From NCBI RefSeq assembly GCF_029894335.1, contig NZ_JARXZC010000013.1, forward strand, positions 1 through 64,000: a DNA stretch of 64,000 nt. Direction: 5' to 3'. The notes below the pieces were generated by a model, which saw only the letters and a program-made list of their open reading frames with translations, did no database searches and was not told where the DNA came from. The position numbers were made by a program, and so were the translations under genes. Below, piece after piece: positions 25,092-33,288 of the stretch. Position 1 is the stretch's first letter; each line of letters starts with the position of its first letter. Source of the DNA: Kitasatospora sp. MAP5-34 (lineage in GTDB: Bacteria > Actinomycetota > Actinomycetes > Streptomycetales > Streptomycetaceae).

Positions 25092-26132
25092 TCAGCCCTT
25101 GTCCCAGCCGGCCAGGTAGGTGTCGATCTCGGCGGCGAGGCGGGCCTTGCCCGGGGTGTCGAGGAAGGATGCCTCGACGGCGTTCTTGGCGAGGCCGGCG
25201 ACGCCGGTCTCGTCGAGGTCGAGGAGGCGGGCGGCGACGGCGTACTCGGTGTTGAGGTCGGTGCCGAACATCGGCGGGTCGTCGCTGTTGATGGTGACGA
25301 GCAGGCCCGCGTCGACCATCTGCTTGAGCGGGTGCTCCTCGATCCGCTCCACCACCCGGGTGGCGAGGTTGGAGGTCGGGCAGACCTCCAGCGGGATGCG
25401 GTGCTCGCCCAGCCAGTCCATCAGCGACGGGTCCTTGACGGACTGCGTGCCGTGGCCGATCCGCTCGGCGCCGAGCACCCGCAGGGCGTCCCAGACCGTC
25501 TCCGGGCCGGTGCTCTCACCAGCGTGCGGGACGCTGTGCAGGCCGGCCGCCCGGGCCCGGTCGAAGTACGGCTTGAACTGCGGGCGGGGCACGCCGATCT
25601 CCGGCCCGCCGAGCCCGAAGCTGACCAGGCCCTCCGGCGCGAGGTCGACGGCGAGGCGGGCGGTCTCCTCGGCGGCCGCCAGCCCGGCCTCGCCGGGGAT
25701 GTCGAAGCACCAGCGCAGCACGACCCCGAGGTCCTTCTCGGCGGACTTACGGGCGTCCTCGATCGCCTCCATGAACGCGACGTCCGGGATGCCCCGGCTG
25801 ACCGACGAGTACGGGGTGATCGTCAGCTCGGCGTACCGGATCTGCTGGCGGGCCATGTCCTCGGCGACGCCGTAGGTGAGGGCGCGGACGTCCTCGGCGT
25901 CGCGGATCAGGTCGACCACGCTCAGGTAGACCTCGATGAAGTGCGCGAAGTCGGTGAAGGTGAAGTACTCGGCGAGCGCGGCCGGGTCCGTCGGTACCTT
26001 CGACTGCCCCCGGTGCCGGGCGGCGAGTTCGGCGACCACCCGGGGGGAGGCCGAGCCGACGTGGTGGACGTGCAGCTCGGCCTTGGGCAGGCCGGCGATG
26101 AAAGCCTCGATACCGTTCTTACCTTCGGACAC
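25092..26132 (-). CDS. Adenosine deaminase-family enzyme, 346 aa
   Basis: Zinc-dependent deaminase of the ADA/AMP-deaminase fold. Metal and catalytic residues: His pair in KAELHVHHVG, Glu in VPHAGESTGP, His in ERIGHGTQS and the Asp pair in TINSDDPPMFG. The N-terminal motif differs from classical adenosine deaminases (HVHLDG): here it reads HVHHVGSASPR. Related COG1816 enzymes in actinobacteria deaminate other adenosine-like compounds such as aminodeoxyfutalosine, so the substrate is open. The GTG at 26132 follows GGGAG. Confidence 0.85.
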   Translation of the reverse strand: MSEGKNGIEAFIAGLPKAELHVHHVGSASPRVVAELAARHRGQSKVPTDPAALAEYFTFTDFAHFIEVYLSVVDLIRDAEDVRALTYGVAEDMARQQIRYAELTITPYSSVSRGIPDVAFMEAIEDARKSAEKDLGVVLRWCFDIPGEAGLAAAEETARLAVDLAPEGLVSFGLGGPEIGVPRPQFKPYFDRARAAGLHSVPHAGESTGPETVWDALRVLGAERIGHGTQSVKDPSLMDWLGEHRIPLEVCPTSNLATRVVERIEEHPLKQMVDAGLLVTINSDDPPMFGTDLNTEYAVAARLLDLDETGVAGLAKNAVEASFLDTPGKARLAAEIDTYLAGWDKG

Positions 26133-26253
26133 GCCACTGCTCCCTGCTCGAATTGCACTGACTTGGCATCATTCCACGCCCCGGGACGACCTGAGGCCGA
26201 TCGGCGGCCAGCCAGCCACAACAGGGGCCCCGGTTGCCCACTGGCGGAGCCTC

Positions 26254-27549
26254 CTACGCACCGAACGCCACGGCCACCGTGTGGATCAGCAGCCCGGCGA
26301 GCGCGCCCACCACCGTGCCGTTGATCCGGATGAACTGCAGGTCGCGCCCGACATTGGCCTCGATCTTGCGCGAGGCGTCGTCGGCGTCCCAGCCGGCCAC
26401 GGTCTCGGAGATCAGCGCGGTGATCTCCTCGCGGTAGGTCTCCACCACGTACTGGGCGGCGTCCTGCAGCCAGCCGTCCGTCTTGGCCTGCAACTTGGCG
26501 TCGGTGGCCAGCCGCCGACCGAACGTCCGCAGGCCGTCCCGGAGGCGGCGGCGCAGCTCGCTGTCCTCGTCCTCGGCGGCCGTCACCACCAGCGAGCGGA
26601 CGGCCGCCCAGGAGGAGGCGATCAGGTCCTGCACCTCGCGGCGGGCGAGCAGCTCCGCCTTGGCGCGCTCGACGCGGGCGATGGTCTCCGGGTCCTGCTG
26701 GAGTTCGGTGGCGAAGTCGGCGAGGAAGTCGTCGATCGCGCCCCGGGCGGCGTGCTGCGGGTCGTCCCGGATGTCGGTGACGAAGCGCATCAGCTCCTTG
26801 TAGACCCGCTCGCCGACCTGGTGGTCGAGGAACTTCGGCGTCCAGCCGGGGGTCTTCTCGGTGACCCGGTGGACGACCTCCTCGTGGTTGTCGGTCAGCC
26901 AGTCGTGGACGCGGACGGCGACCAGGTCGACCACGCCGTGGTGCCCGCCGTCGGCGACCACCTTGCCGAGCAACCGTCCGGCCGGCTCGGCGACGGAGGT
27001 GGCGGCGGCCCGCCGGGTGACGGCCTCGCTGACCACCGCCTGGACGTCCTCGTCGCGCAGCACCGCCAGCACCCCGCGCAGCGCGGCGGCGGCCTCGGTG
27101 GTGACCCGGTCGGCGTTTCCGGGCGCGGCGAGCCACTCACCGAGCCGCCGGGCGATGCCGATCCTGGCGAGCCGGCCGCGTACGACGGAGGCGGAGAGGA
27201 AGTTGTCGCCGACGAAGTCGCCGAGCGACTTGCCGAAGGCGTCCTTCTTGGTCGGGATGATCGCGGTGTGCGGGATCGGCAGCCCGAGCGGGCGCCGGAA
27301 CAGCGCGGTGACGGCGAACCAGTCCGCCAGCGCACCGACCATCCCCGCCTCGGCGGCCGCCGCGACGTACCCGGCCCAGGAGCCGACACCCGAGGCGTCG
27401 GCCCAGCTCGCCAGGGCGAAGACGACGGTCGCGAAGGCCAGCAGCCCGGTCGCGATCCGCTTCATCCGCCGGACGCCCCGGCGCTTCTCCTCGTCGGCTG
27501 CGGTGAAACTCACCCCGCCGACCGGTCCGACTTTCTCATCAACGCTCAC
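26254..27549 (-). CDS. DUF445 membrane-associated protein, 431 aa
   Basis: The DUF445 pattern is clear: an N-terminal helix pair (ATGLLAFATVVFALASW), GMVGALADWFAVTALFRRPLG, PHTAIIPTKKDAFGKSLGDFV, long helical repeats, and a C-terminal helix INGTVVGALAGLLIHTVAVA. Function is unknown. Its GTG start overlaps the stop of the upstream dehydrogenase gene by four bases, so the two form an operon. Confidence 0.85.
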   Translation of the reverse strand: MSVDEKVGPVGGVSFTAADEEKRRGVRRMKRIATGLLAFATVVFALASWADASGVGSWAGYVAAAAEAGMVGALADWFAVTALFRRPLGLPIPHTAIIPTKKDAFGKSLGDFVGDNFLSASVVRGRLARIGIARRLGEWLAAPGNADRVTTEAAAALRGVLAVLRDEDVQAVVSEAVTRRAAATSVAEPAGRLLGKVVADGGHHGVVDLVAVRVHDWLTDNHEEVVHRVTEKTPGWTPKFLDHQVGERVYKELMRFVTDIRDDPQHAARGAIDDFLADFATELQQDPETIARVERAKAELLARREVQDLIASSWAAVRSLVVTAAEDEDSELRRRLRDGLRTFGRRLATDAKLQAKTDGWLQDAAQYVVETYREEITALISETVAGWDADDASRKIEANVGRDLQFIRINGTVVGALAGLLIHTVAVAFGA

Positions 27550-28895
27550 CCGGACAGTCTGCCCCGAGGCGGGGGCAACCCCTCAGGGGCGCGAGGATCT
27601 GCTCCCTGACTCCCGCCACCGAGGACCAGACGCCGGACGCCCGTCCACTTCGCGGGGTCCGTCACCCGCCGCCCGTCGAGCAGCACCCGGACGCCCGGGA
27701 AGTCCGCCGCCGCGAGCTCGCGGTACTCCGGGTGGTCGGCCTGGACCACCAGCGCCTGGACCGGCTCACCCCGGTACGGCGGCAGGCCGAGCGCGGTGAG
27801 CTCGGCCTCCTCGTACAGCGGGTCGCTGACGTACGGCTGCGCCCCGGCCGCCCGCAGCACCTCGACCAGCGGGAAGACGCCGGAGTACGCGGTCTCCTTC
27901 ACCCCGCCCCGGTACGCCGCGCCGAGCACCCGCACGCCGACCCCGGCCAGCGTGCCGAGCGCGCCCGCCAGCATCCCGACGGCGTACGCGGGGACGGTCT
28001 CGTTGGCCTCCCGGGCCGCGCGGACGACGGTCGCGTGCGGGTCGTTCCAGAGGTAGAGCCTGGGGTAGACGGGGATGCAGTGGCCGCCGACCGCGATGCC
28101 GGGGCGGTGCAGGTGGCTGAACGGCTGCGAGTTGCACGCGTCGATGACCTGGGCCAGGTCGACGCCGCAGCGGTCGGCGAACCGGGCGAACTGGTTCACC
28201 AGGGCGATGTTGACGTCCCGGTAGGTGGTCTCGGCGAGCTTGGCGAACTCCGCCGCCTCGGCCGTGCCGAGGTCCCAGACACCGTTGCCGCGCGCCAGGT
28301 CCGGGCGCGGGTCGAAGTCGAGGACGGCCCGGTAGAAGTCGGCGCCCTGCCGGGACGAGCGCGCGTCGACGCCGCCGACCAGCTTGGGGTAGCGGCGCAG
28401 GTCGGCGAAGACCCGTCCGGTGCGGACGCGTTCGGGGCTGAACACCAGGCCGAAGTCCCGCCCGGCCACCAGCCCCGAGCCCGCCTCCAGCCGGCCCGCC
28501 CAGCGGCGCCGGGTGGTGCCGACGGGCAGGGTGGTCTCGTAACTGACCAGCACGCCCTGGCGCAGCCCGGCCGCGACGGCGTCGGTGGCGGAGTCCAGCA
28601 GCGAGAAGTCCGGCACGCCGTCGGCGTCCGTGACCAGCGGGACGACCAGCACCACGGCGTCGACGCCGTCGACGGCCTCCGCCGTGTCGGTGCTCGCCCG
28701 CAGCAGGCCGCCCGCGACCACCTCCTTGAGCCGCTCCGCGAGCTCCGCCTCGCGCGGGAAGGGCGGACGGCCCTCGTTCACGGCCCGCACCACCTCCGGG
28801 GAGATGTCCGCACCGGTGACGCGATGTCCCTTCCCGGCGAACTGCACCGCCAGCGGCAGCCCGAGCTTGCCGAGGCCGACCACACAGATGTCCAT
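27546..28895 (-). CDS. UDP-glucose/GDP-mannose dehydrogenase family (WecC-like), 449 aa
   Basis: NAD-dependent four-electron oxidation of a nucleotide sugar to a uronic acid. The N-terminal Rossmann motif is ICVVGLGKLGLPLAVQFAGKG; the catalytic Cys is in VGGHCIPVYP; FAKLAETTYRDVNIALVNQF is the dimer helix. The C-terminal 15 residues are low complexity, and the DNA there contains a partial match to the dispersed repeat (AGGGGCGCGAGGATCTG at 27585), so the repeat may have extended the reading frame. The ATG at 28895 follows GGGAGAG. The upstream glycosyltransferase suggests a shared polysaccharide pathway. Confidence 0.88.
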   Translation of the reverse strand: MDICVVGLGKLGLPLAVQFAGKGHRVTGADISPEVVRAVNEGRPPFPREAELAERLKEVVAGGLLRASTDTAEAVDGVDAVVLVVPLVTDADGVPDFSLLDSATDAVAAGLRQGVLVSYETTLPVGTTRRRWAGRLEAGSGLVAGRDFGLVFSPERVRTGRVFADLRRYPKLVGGVDARSSRQGADFYRAVLDFDPRPDLARGNGVWDLGTAEAAEFAKLAETTYRDVNIALVNQFARFADRCGVDLAQVIDACNSQPFSHLHRPGIAVGGHCIPVYPRLYLWNDPHATVVRAAREANETVPAYAVGMLAGALGTLAGVGVRVLGAAYRGGVKETAYSGVFPLVEVLRAAGAQPYVSDPLYEEAELTALGLPPYRGEPVQALVVQADHPEYRELAAADFPGVRVLLDGRRVTDPAKWTGVRRLVLGGGSQGADPRAPEGLPPPRGRLSG

Positions 28896-28920
28896 CGTGC
28901 TCTTCTCTCTCCCACGTACG

Positions 28921-28984
28921 GCGGTTCGGCGGTTCGGCGGTTCGGCGCTTCAGCGCTTCAGGGGTTCAGGGGTTCGGCGGCTCG
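28921..28984. repeat. Tandem octamer array, 8 units
   Basis: Eight head-to-tail 8-bp units: GCGGTTCG three times, GCGCTTCA twice, GGGGTTCA, GGGGTTCG and GCGGCTCG. The array spans the gap after the glycosyltransferase gene and enters its 3' coding end (from 28950), so unit changes would alter the C-terminus. Confidence 0.9.
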
Positions 28985-30140
28985 CCGGCCGCCCGTCCGC
29001 CCGCCCGCGTCGGGGCTGGGCGGGCAGGGCCACCTCGCCGGAGAGCGCGAACAGCCGGTCCGGCAGGCCCAACCGGCGGTTGCGGAAGGCCGGGTACCCG
29101 GCGTACTCGTGCCCCTCGCGCCGCAGCACCGGGGGTCGGCCGTTGGCGGCCTCGTACTCGATCAGCCCGCACAGGGCGCTCAGCCGCCCGCGCGCGGCCA
29201 GCACCAGCCGGAGCCGGTCGGGCACCGGCAGTGTGAGCACCAGCGCGGGGTGGCAGTAGGCGCGGACCAGCCGCCCGACGCCCGCGCAGACCTGCCGCTG
29301 GGTCGGCCGGTCCAGGGCCAGGAAGTCGCCCTGGAGCAACTGCGGTACCTCCCAGCCGAAGTGGCGGCTGCGGATGGCGTCCCGCTGCGGGCCCGGCTCG
29401 GTGAGCCGCTCCACCACCTGCTGGATCGCCCCGATGCCGCGCAGCCGGTCCAGCGGCCCGGCGCGGTGGGTGACGTTGCTGCGGTCCTGACGGAGCACCA
29501 GGTGGTAGTAGTCGTAGTCGGCGAGCACCGAGATCCGCCGGGCCCGCAGCAGGGCCTCCAGTGTGAACGGCTGGTCGGAGTGGACGGGAAGGTTCTCCAG
29601 CCTGCGCAGCCCGTACCGGGTGAGCAGCTCCCGGCGGAAGAGCTTGGTGTCGGCGAGCGACCAGGCGAGGGCCGAGTCGGTGAAGCCGACCTCGGCGGCG
29701 GTCCGGTCGAAGATGCCCTGCGGGACCATCCGCCCGTTCTCGCCGACCTGCTTGGGCAGCACCACGTCCGCGTCCCACCGGTCGGCGGCCCGGACCAGCC
29801 GCTGCAGCGCCTCGGGCGCCAGCCAGTCGTCGGCGCCGAGGTAGAGCACGTACCGGCCCCGGGCCTCGGCCGTCCCCACGTTGGTGGGGGCGGCCGGGCC
29901 ACCGGAGTTGGCCTGGTGCCGGAGCCGGAACAGGCCGGGGTGCAGCGCCGCGAAGCGGTGCAGCTCGGCGCCGCTGCCGTCCGTGGACCCGTCGTCGACG
30001 GCGACCACCTCCATCCGCTCCGGCCCGATGCTCTGGTCCACGAGCGAGTCCAGGCAGGCGGTCAGGTACGGCATGGTGTTGTAGACGGCGATCACGACGC
30101 TGACATCGGGTACGCCCTGCTCAAGCCCTCGCAGAGTCAC
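28950..30140 (-). CDS. GT2 family glycosyltransferase, 396 aa
   Basis: The GT-A fold is clear: DVSVVIAVYNTMPYLTACLD, VVAVDDGSTDGSG, then YLGADDWLAPEAL (nucleotide/metal Asp pair). It lacks membrane helices and so is cytoplasmic. The C-terminal half resembles that of enzymes building polyol-phosphate or capsule-like polymers; the exact sugar is unknown. The GTG at 30140 has no ribosome site, so the start is uncertain. The last 30 residues are Arg/Pro-rich and run into the octamer array. It is paired with a nucleotide-sugar dehydrogenase downstream. Confidence 0.85.
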   Translation of the reverse strand: MTLRGLEQGVPDVSVVIAVYNTMPYLTACLDSLVDQSIGPERMEVVAVDDGSTDGSGAELHRFAALHPGLFRLRHQANSGGPAAPTNVGTAEARGRYVLYLGADDWLAPEALQRLVRAADRWDADVVLPKQVGENGRMVPQGIFDRTAAEVGFTDSALAWSLADTKLFRRELLTRYGLRRLENLPVHSDQPFTLEALLRARRISVLADYDYYHLVLRQDRSNVTHRAGPLDRLRGIGAIQQVVERLTEPGPQRDAIRSRHFGWEVPQLLQGDFLALDRPTQRQVCAGVGRLVRAYCHPALVLTLPVPDRLRLVLAARGRLSALCGLIEYEAANGRPPVLRREGHEYAGYPAFRNRRLGLPDRLFALSGEVALPAQPRRGRADGRPASRRTPEPLKR

Positions 30141-30172
30141 GAGGTGACAACTTCACTTGCGTCGGTTCAGTT

Positions 30173-30217
30173 ACGGGCGCGGCGGTCACGGGCGCGGCGG
30201 TCACGGGCGTTGGGCCG
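30173..30217. repeat. 15-bp tandem repeat, two copies plus a degenerate third
   Basis: ACGGGCGCGGCGGTC occurs at 30173 and 30188 and is followed by a diverged third unit to 30217, between the ABC ATPase gene and the glycosyltransferase gene. Confidence 0.8.
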
Positions 30218-30219
30218 CA

Positions 30220-31179
30220 CTATCCGATGGCGACCTCCGCGTACATCCGCGCGATGACGTCCTCGATCGCGGGTTCCCGGACGGACAGGTCGACCAGCGG
30301 GTAGCGGGCGGCCACGGCGGCGACGATCGGTGCGGCGCTGTCCTGGGCGGGGAAGGCCAGCCACTGGCGCGGGCCCTCGACCTTCACCACCCTCGCACCG
30401 GGGACGGCGATCGCGGGGCAGGCCTCGGCGAGGTCCACGACCAGGGTGCGTTCGCTCTCCCCGGCGGCGTGCAGCCCGCCCAGGCCGCCGTCGTAGACCA
30501 CCCGTCCGTGGTCGATCACCATCACCCGGCCGCAGAGCTGCTCGATGTCGGTCAGGTCGTGGGTGGTGAGCAGCACGGTGGTGCCCTGCTCGGTGTTGAC
30601 CTCGCGCAGGAACTCCCGGACGCGCCCCTTGCTCACCACGTCGAGCCCGATGGTCGGCTCGTCCAGGTAGAGCACCTGCGGGTCGTGCAGCAGCGCCGCC
30701 GCGAGGTCACCCCGCATCCGCTGGCCGAGCGAGAGCTGCCGGACGGGGGTGTCCAACAGGGCTCCCAGGTCGAGGAGTTCGACACAGCGGGCGAGATTGG
30801 CGCGGTAGCGGGCGTCCGGGATGCGGTAGATCCGGCGGGCGAGTTCGTACGAGTCGCGCAGCGGCAGGTCCCACCAGAGGGTGGTGCGCTGGCCGAAGAC
30901 CACCCCGATCCGCTGGGCGAGCCGGGTGCGCTCACGGGCCGGGTCGACGCCCGCGACGCGGAGGCGTCCGCTGCTGGGGACGAGGATGCCGGTGAGCATC
31001 TTGATGGTGGTGGACTTGCCCGCGCCGTTCGGGCCGATGTAGCCGACGCACTCCCCCGCGCCGATCTCGAAGGTCAGCCCGTCCACCGCCCGGACCTCGC
31101 ATTTCTCCCGGCGCAGCCTCCCGGCCTTGGTGCGGATGGTGAAGCTGCGGCGGACGTCGTCCAGTTCGATGAGTGCCAT
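30220..31179 (-). CDS. ABC transporter ATP-binding protein (COG4586-like), 319 aa
   Basis: Energises the two ABC-2 permeases encoded just upstream. Walker A GYIGPNGAGKSTTIKML, Q-loop VFGQRTTLWWDL, signature LSLGQRMRGDLAA, Walker B VLYLDEPTIGLD and the switch His in TTHDLTDIEQL are all intact. A C-terminal accessory domain of about 80 residues follows. The ATPase plus two six-helix permeases matches the COG4586-COG4587-COG3694 export system. Cargo is unknown; the sugar genes next door make an envelope polymer or lipid possible. Confidence 0.9.
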   Translation of the reverse strand: MALIELDDVRRSFTIRTKAGRLRREKCEVRAVDGLTFEIGAGECVGYIGPNGAGKSTTIKMLTGILVPSSGRLRVAGVDPARERTRLAQRIGVVFGQRTTLWWDLPLRDSYELARRIYRIPDARYRANLARCVELLDLGALLDTPVRQLSLGQRMRGDLAAALLHDPQVLYLDEPTIGLDVVSKGRVREFLREVNTEQGTTVLLTTHDLTDIEQLCGRVMVIDHGRVVYDGGLGGLHAAGESERTLVVDLAEACPAIAVPGARVVKVEGPRQWLAFPAQDSAAPIVAAVAARYPLVDLSVREPAIEDVIARMYAEVAIG

Positions 31180-31204
31180 GGTGGTTTCTCCGATGCGAGA
31201 GGGG

Positions 31205-32092
31205 TCAGCTGCCGGTGCCGCGGTACGCCCGCAGCCCGGCCCGCCAGGCGTACCCGGCGGCGAGCACGCAGAGCGCGGCGGCGAGCGGCGAGGCGTACTG
31301 GAAGGCGGTGGGCAGGCCGAGCGGGTCGGGCTTGCCGAGGATGTGCAGGGCGGGCAGCCAGTTGACGAACGCCAGCGGCACGCCGAAGACGACCCCGGCG
31401 ACGAGTTCCTTGGCGAAGACCGTCGGCGGGTAGTGCAGCAGGGTCGCGCCGCCGTAGGTGAAGGAGTTCTGCAGCTCCTTGGCCTCGCCCCACCAGAACT
31501 GCAGGGTGGCGCCGCCGATGAAGACGGCGGAGAAGATCACCGTCCCGCTGATCAGCAACACGGGCACCAGCAGCACCCGGTCGGCCGTCCAGTGGACCTG
31601 GACCGCGCCCAGCGACCAGACCAGGACGGCCACCGCCTGGACGGGCCGGCCGAGCCGGCGCAGCGAGAAGCGTTCCGCGCAGAGCTGGGCGAGCGCGGGT
31701 GCGGGGCGGATCAGCACGGTGTCGAGGGTGCCGCTGCGGATGCGGTCGCCGAGCGCGTCGATGCTGCCGACGAAGAGGTTGGCCATGCCGAGGGCGAAGG
31801 CGGAAGTGCCGTACAGGAAGCCGAGTTCGGGCAGGGTCCAGCCGCCGAGCTGGTGGGTGTGCTGGAACATCAGCACCACGACCACGAAGTCGAGCGAGGT
31901 GGTGGCGAGGTTGGCAATCAGCATCAGGACGAAGGAGGCGCGGTAGGACATGATCGCGCGGGTCCACATGCCAGCGATCAGCAGCCACGACCGCACCGAC
32001 CAACGGACCCGGGCTCGGAGCGTCTCGGTCGCGAGGGTCTCGGTCGCGAGGGTCTGGGTTGCGAGGGTCTGGGTTGCGATCGTCTCAGCCAC
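31205..32092 (-). CDS. ABC-2 family permease (COG4587/COG3694-like), 295 aa
   Basis: Six hydrophobic segments, among them SFVLMLIANLATTSLDFVVV and VLLVPVLLISGTVIFSAVFI, fit a half-size ABC-2 exporter permease. The N-terminus is odd: a five-residue repeat (ATQTLATQTLATETLATETL) encoded by four 15-bp tandem units at 32021-32080. It overlaps the upstream permease gene by eight bases and is followed by the ATPase gene after 25 bp, so the three form one operon. Confidence 0.88.
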   Translation of the reverse strand: MAETIATQTLATQTLATETLATETLRARVRWSVRSWLLIAGMWTRAIMSYRASFVLMLIANLATTSLDFVVVVLMFQHTHQLGGWTLPELGFLYGTSAFALGMANLFVGSIDALGDRIRSGTLDTVLIRPAPALAQLCAERFSLRRLGRPVQAVAVLVWSLGAVQVHWTADRVLLVPVLLISGTVIFSAVFIGGATLQFWWGEAKELQNSFTYGGATLLHYPPTVFAKELVAGVVFGVPLAFVNWLPALHILGKPDPLGLPTAFQYASPLAAALCVLAAGYAWRAGLRAYRGTGS

Positions 32093-32936
32093 CCTGGACC
32101 ACCACCTTCCGGGTGGCGAGCAGCTGCGCCGCCCGTCCGGCGGCGAGCAGGACGACCGCCCAGACGATCTGGAAGGCGAGCCCGGTCAGCAGCGCGCCGC
32201 CGGTGCGGCGCTCCAGGAAGACGTCCGTCGGGACCTGGATCAGCGCGGCCCAGGGCAGGACGGGCGCGATCCGGCCGAGCAGGCCGGGGAAGAGGCTGAT
32301 CGGCAGCAGCATCCCGGAGAAGAACATCGCCACCACGAGCATCACGGACCGGATGCCCTCGGAGTCGTGCAGCCAGAAGCCGGTGAGCGAGACCAGGAAG
32401 CGCAGCCCGAAGCTGACCACGACCGCCAGCAGCACGGAGACCAGGAAGGCCATCCAGACGTACGGGCTGTGCGGCAGGTGGGTGTGGAAGACCAGCACGC
32501 CCGCGAGGGTGGGCACGACGCCCCGGGCGAGCAGGTGGTAGCCGGCCCGGCCGAGGTCGGTGGCCAGCCACCAGCCCTGGAAGTCCACCGGGCGGTAGAG
32601 GTCGACGGCGATGTCGCCGGTGCGGAACCGCTCCTGGACGTCGTCCTGGAAGCCGCCGCCCCAGACGGCGACGGTGACCAGCAGCGACTGGCTGATCCAG
32701 ATGTAGGTGACGGCCTGTGAGGTGTCGTAGCCGCCGAGGCCGGGCCTGGCCTGCCAGAGGGCCAGGAAGGTGTAGGCCAGGATGAAGCCGAAGACGGTGT
32801 TGGTGAAGGCACCAGCGAAGGTCGCCGCTCGGTAGGTGGAGTAGCGGCGGAAGGCGCCCTGGGCGACGGCGAGATACAGCCTTGCCGTCGCCCAGGAATC
32901 CCGCCAGTGCGGTTCGATCTGCGGCATTGCCGCCAT
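32085..32936 (-). CDS. ABC-2 family permease, first gene of the exporter operon, 283 aa
   Basis: Six predicted membrane helices with the family pattern YRAATFAGAFTNTVFGFILA at the start, SYVW-like TYIWISQSLLVTVAVWGGG, and RTGDIAVDLYRPVDFQGW between helices 2 and 3. It is the partner of the second permease and the ATPase downstream. The ATG at 32936 was taken as start; the ribosome site is modest (GGAGACA). Role: half of the export pore. Confidence 0.87.
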   Translation of the reverse strand: MAAMPQIEPHWRDSWATARLYLAVAQGAFRRYSTYRAATFAGAFTNTVFGFILAYTFLALWQARPGLGGYDTSQAVTYIWISQSLLVTVAVWGGGFQDDVQERFRTGDIAVDLYRPVDFQGWWLATDLGRAGYHLLARGVVPTLAGVLVFHTHLPHSPYVWMAFLVSVLLAVVVSFGLRFLVSLTGFWLHDSEGIRSVMLVVAMFFSGMLLPISLFPGLLGRIAPVLPWAALIQVPTDVFLERRTGGALLTGLAFQIVWAVVLLAAGRAAQLLATRKVVVQGG

Positions 32937-33288
32937 ATTGTCTCCTTATCGACTTATTGCACGACACTTCTGAGCACTTCCGGGTGCACACCTCCGGGCC
33001 GCAATGTCGGACGGTTCGTCAGACGGCTTGTCGGAAAGCTTGTCGGACGGTATGTCAGACAGTGCCCGGGCAGCGCCGATCGCCTCCGACCGACGGACCC
33101 CGGGGGTGCGGGGGCTGCGGGCGGAGCTCAGTGCTCCTGGTGCGCTATGCGGTTGTCGTGCGCCGTGCGAGTGTCGTGCGCTGTGCGGTTGTCACCTTTC
33201 ACCGTAGCGCCGCCCCGCACTTGGCGCAGCCGGTTTTTCGCTGCCCCAGAAGCGGCCTATTCCGTTCCGAGCCGCACATAATCACCCC
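32937..33288. repeat. 352-bp divergent intergenic region with two tandem-repeat arrays
   Basis: Five 12-bp units (TGTCGGACGGTT type) occupy 33005-33064, and three 18-bp units (GTGCGCTATGCGGTTGTC type) occupy 33140-33193. The region separates the exporter operon (minus) from the second PBP gene (plus), so both promoters lie in or beside repeats. An ORF across the first array (33004-33207, plus) is just translated repeat and is not called. Confidence 0.8.

Noticed and set aside
28921..28984. CRISPR array
   Set aside because: Units are contiguous 8-mers without spacers, and there are no cas genes in the window.
33004..33207. Small Ser/Asp/Gly-rich protein
   Set aside because: It is just the translation of a 12-bp tandem repeat plus an adjacent repeat; no ribosome site.
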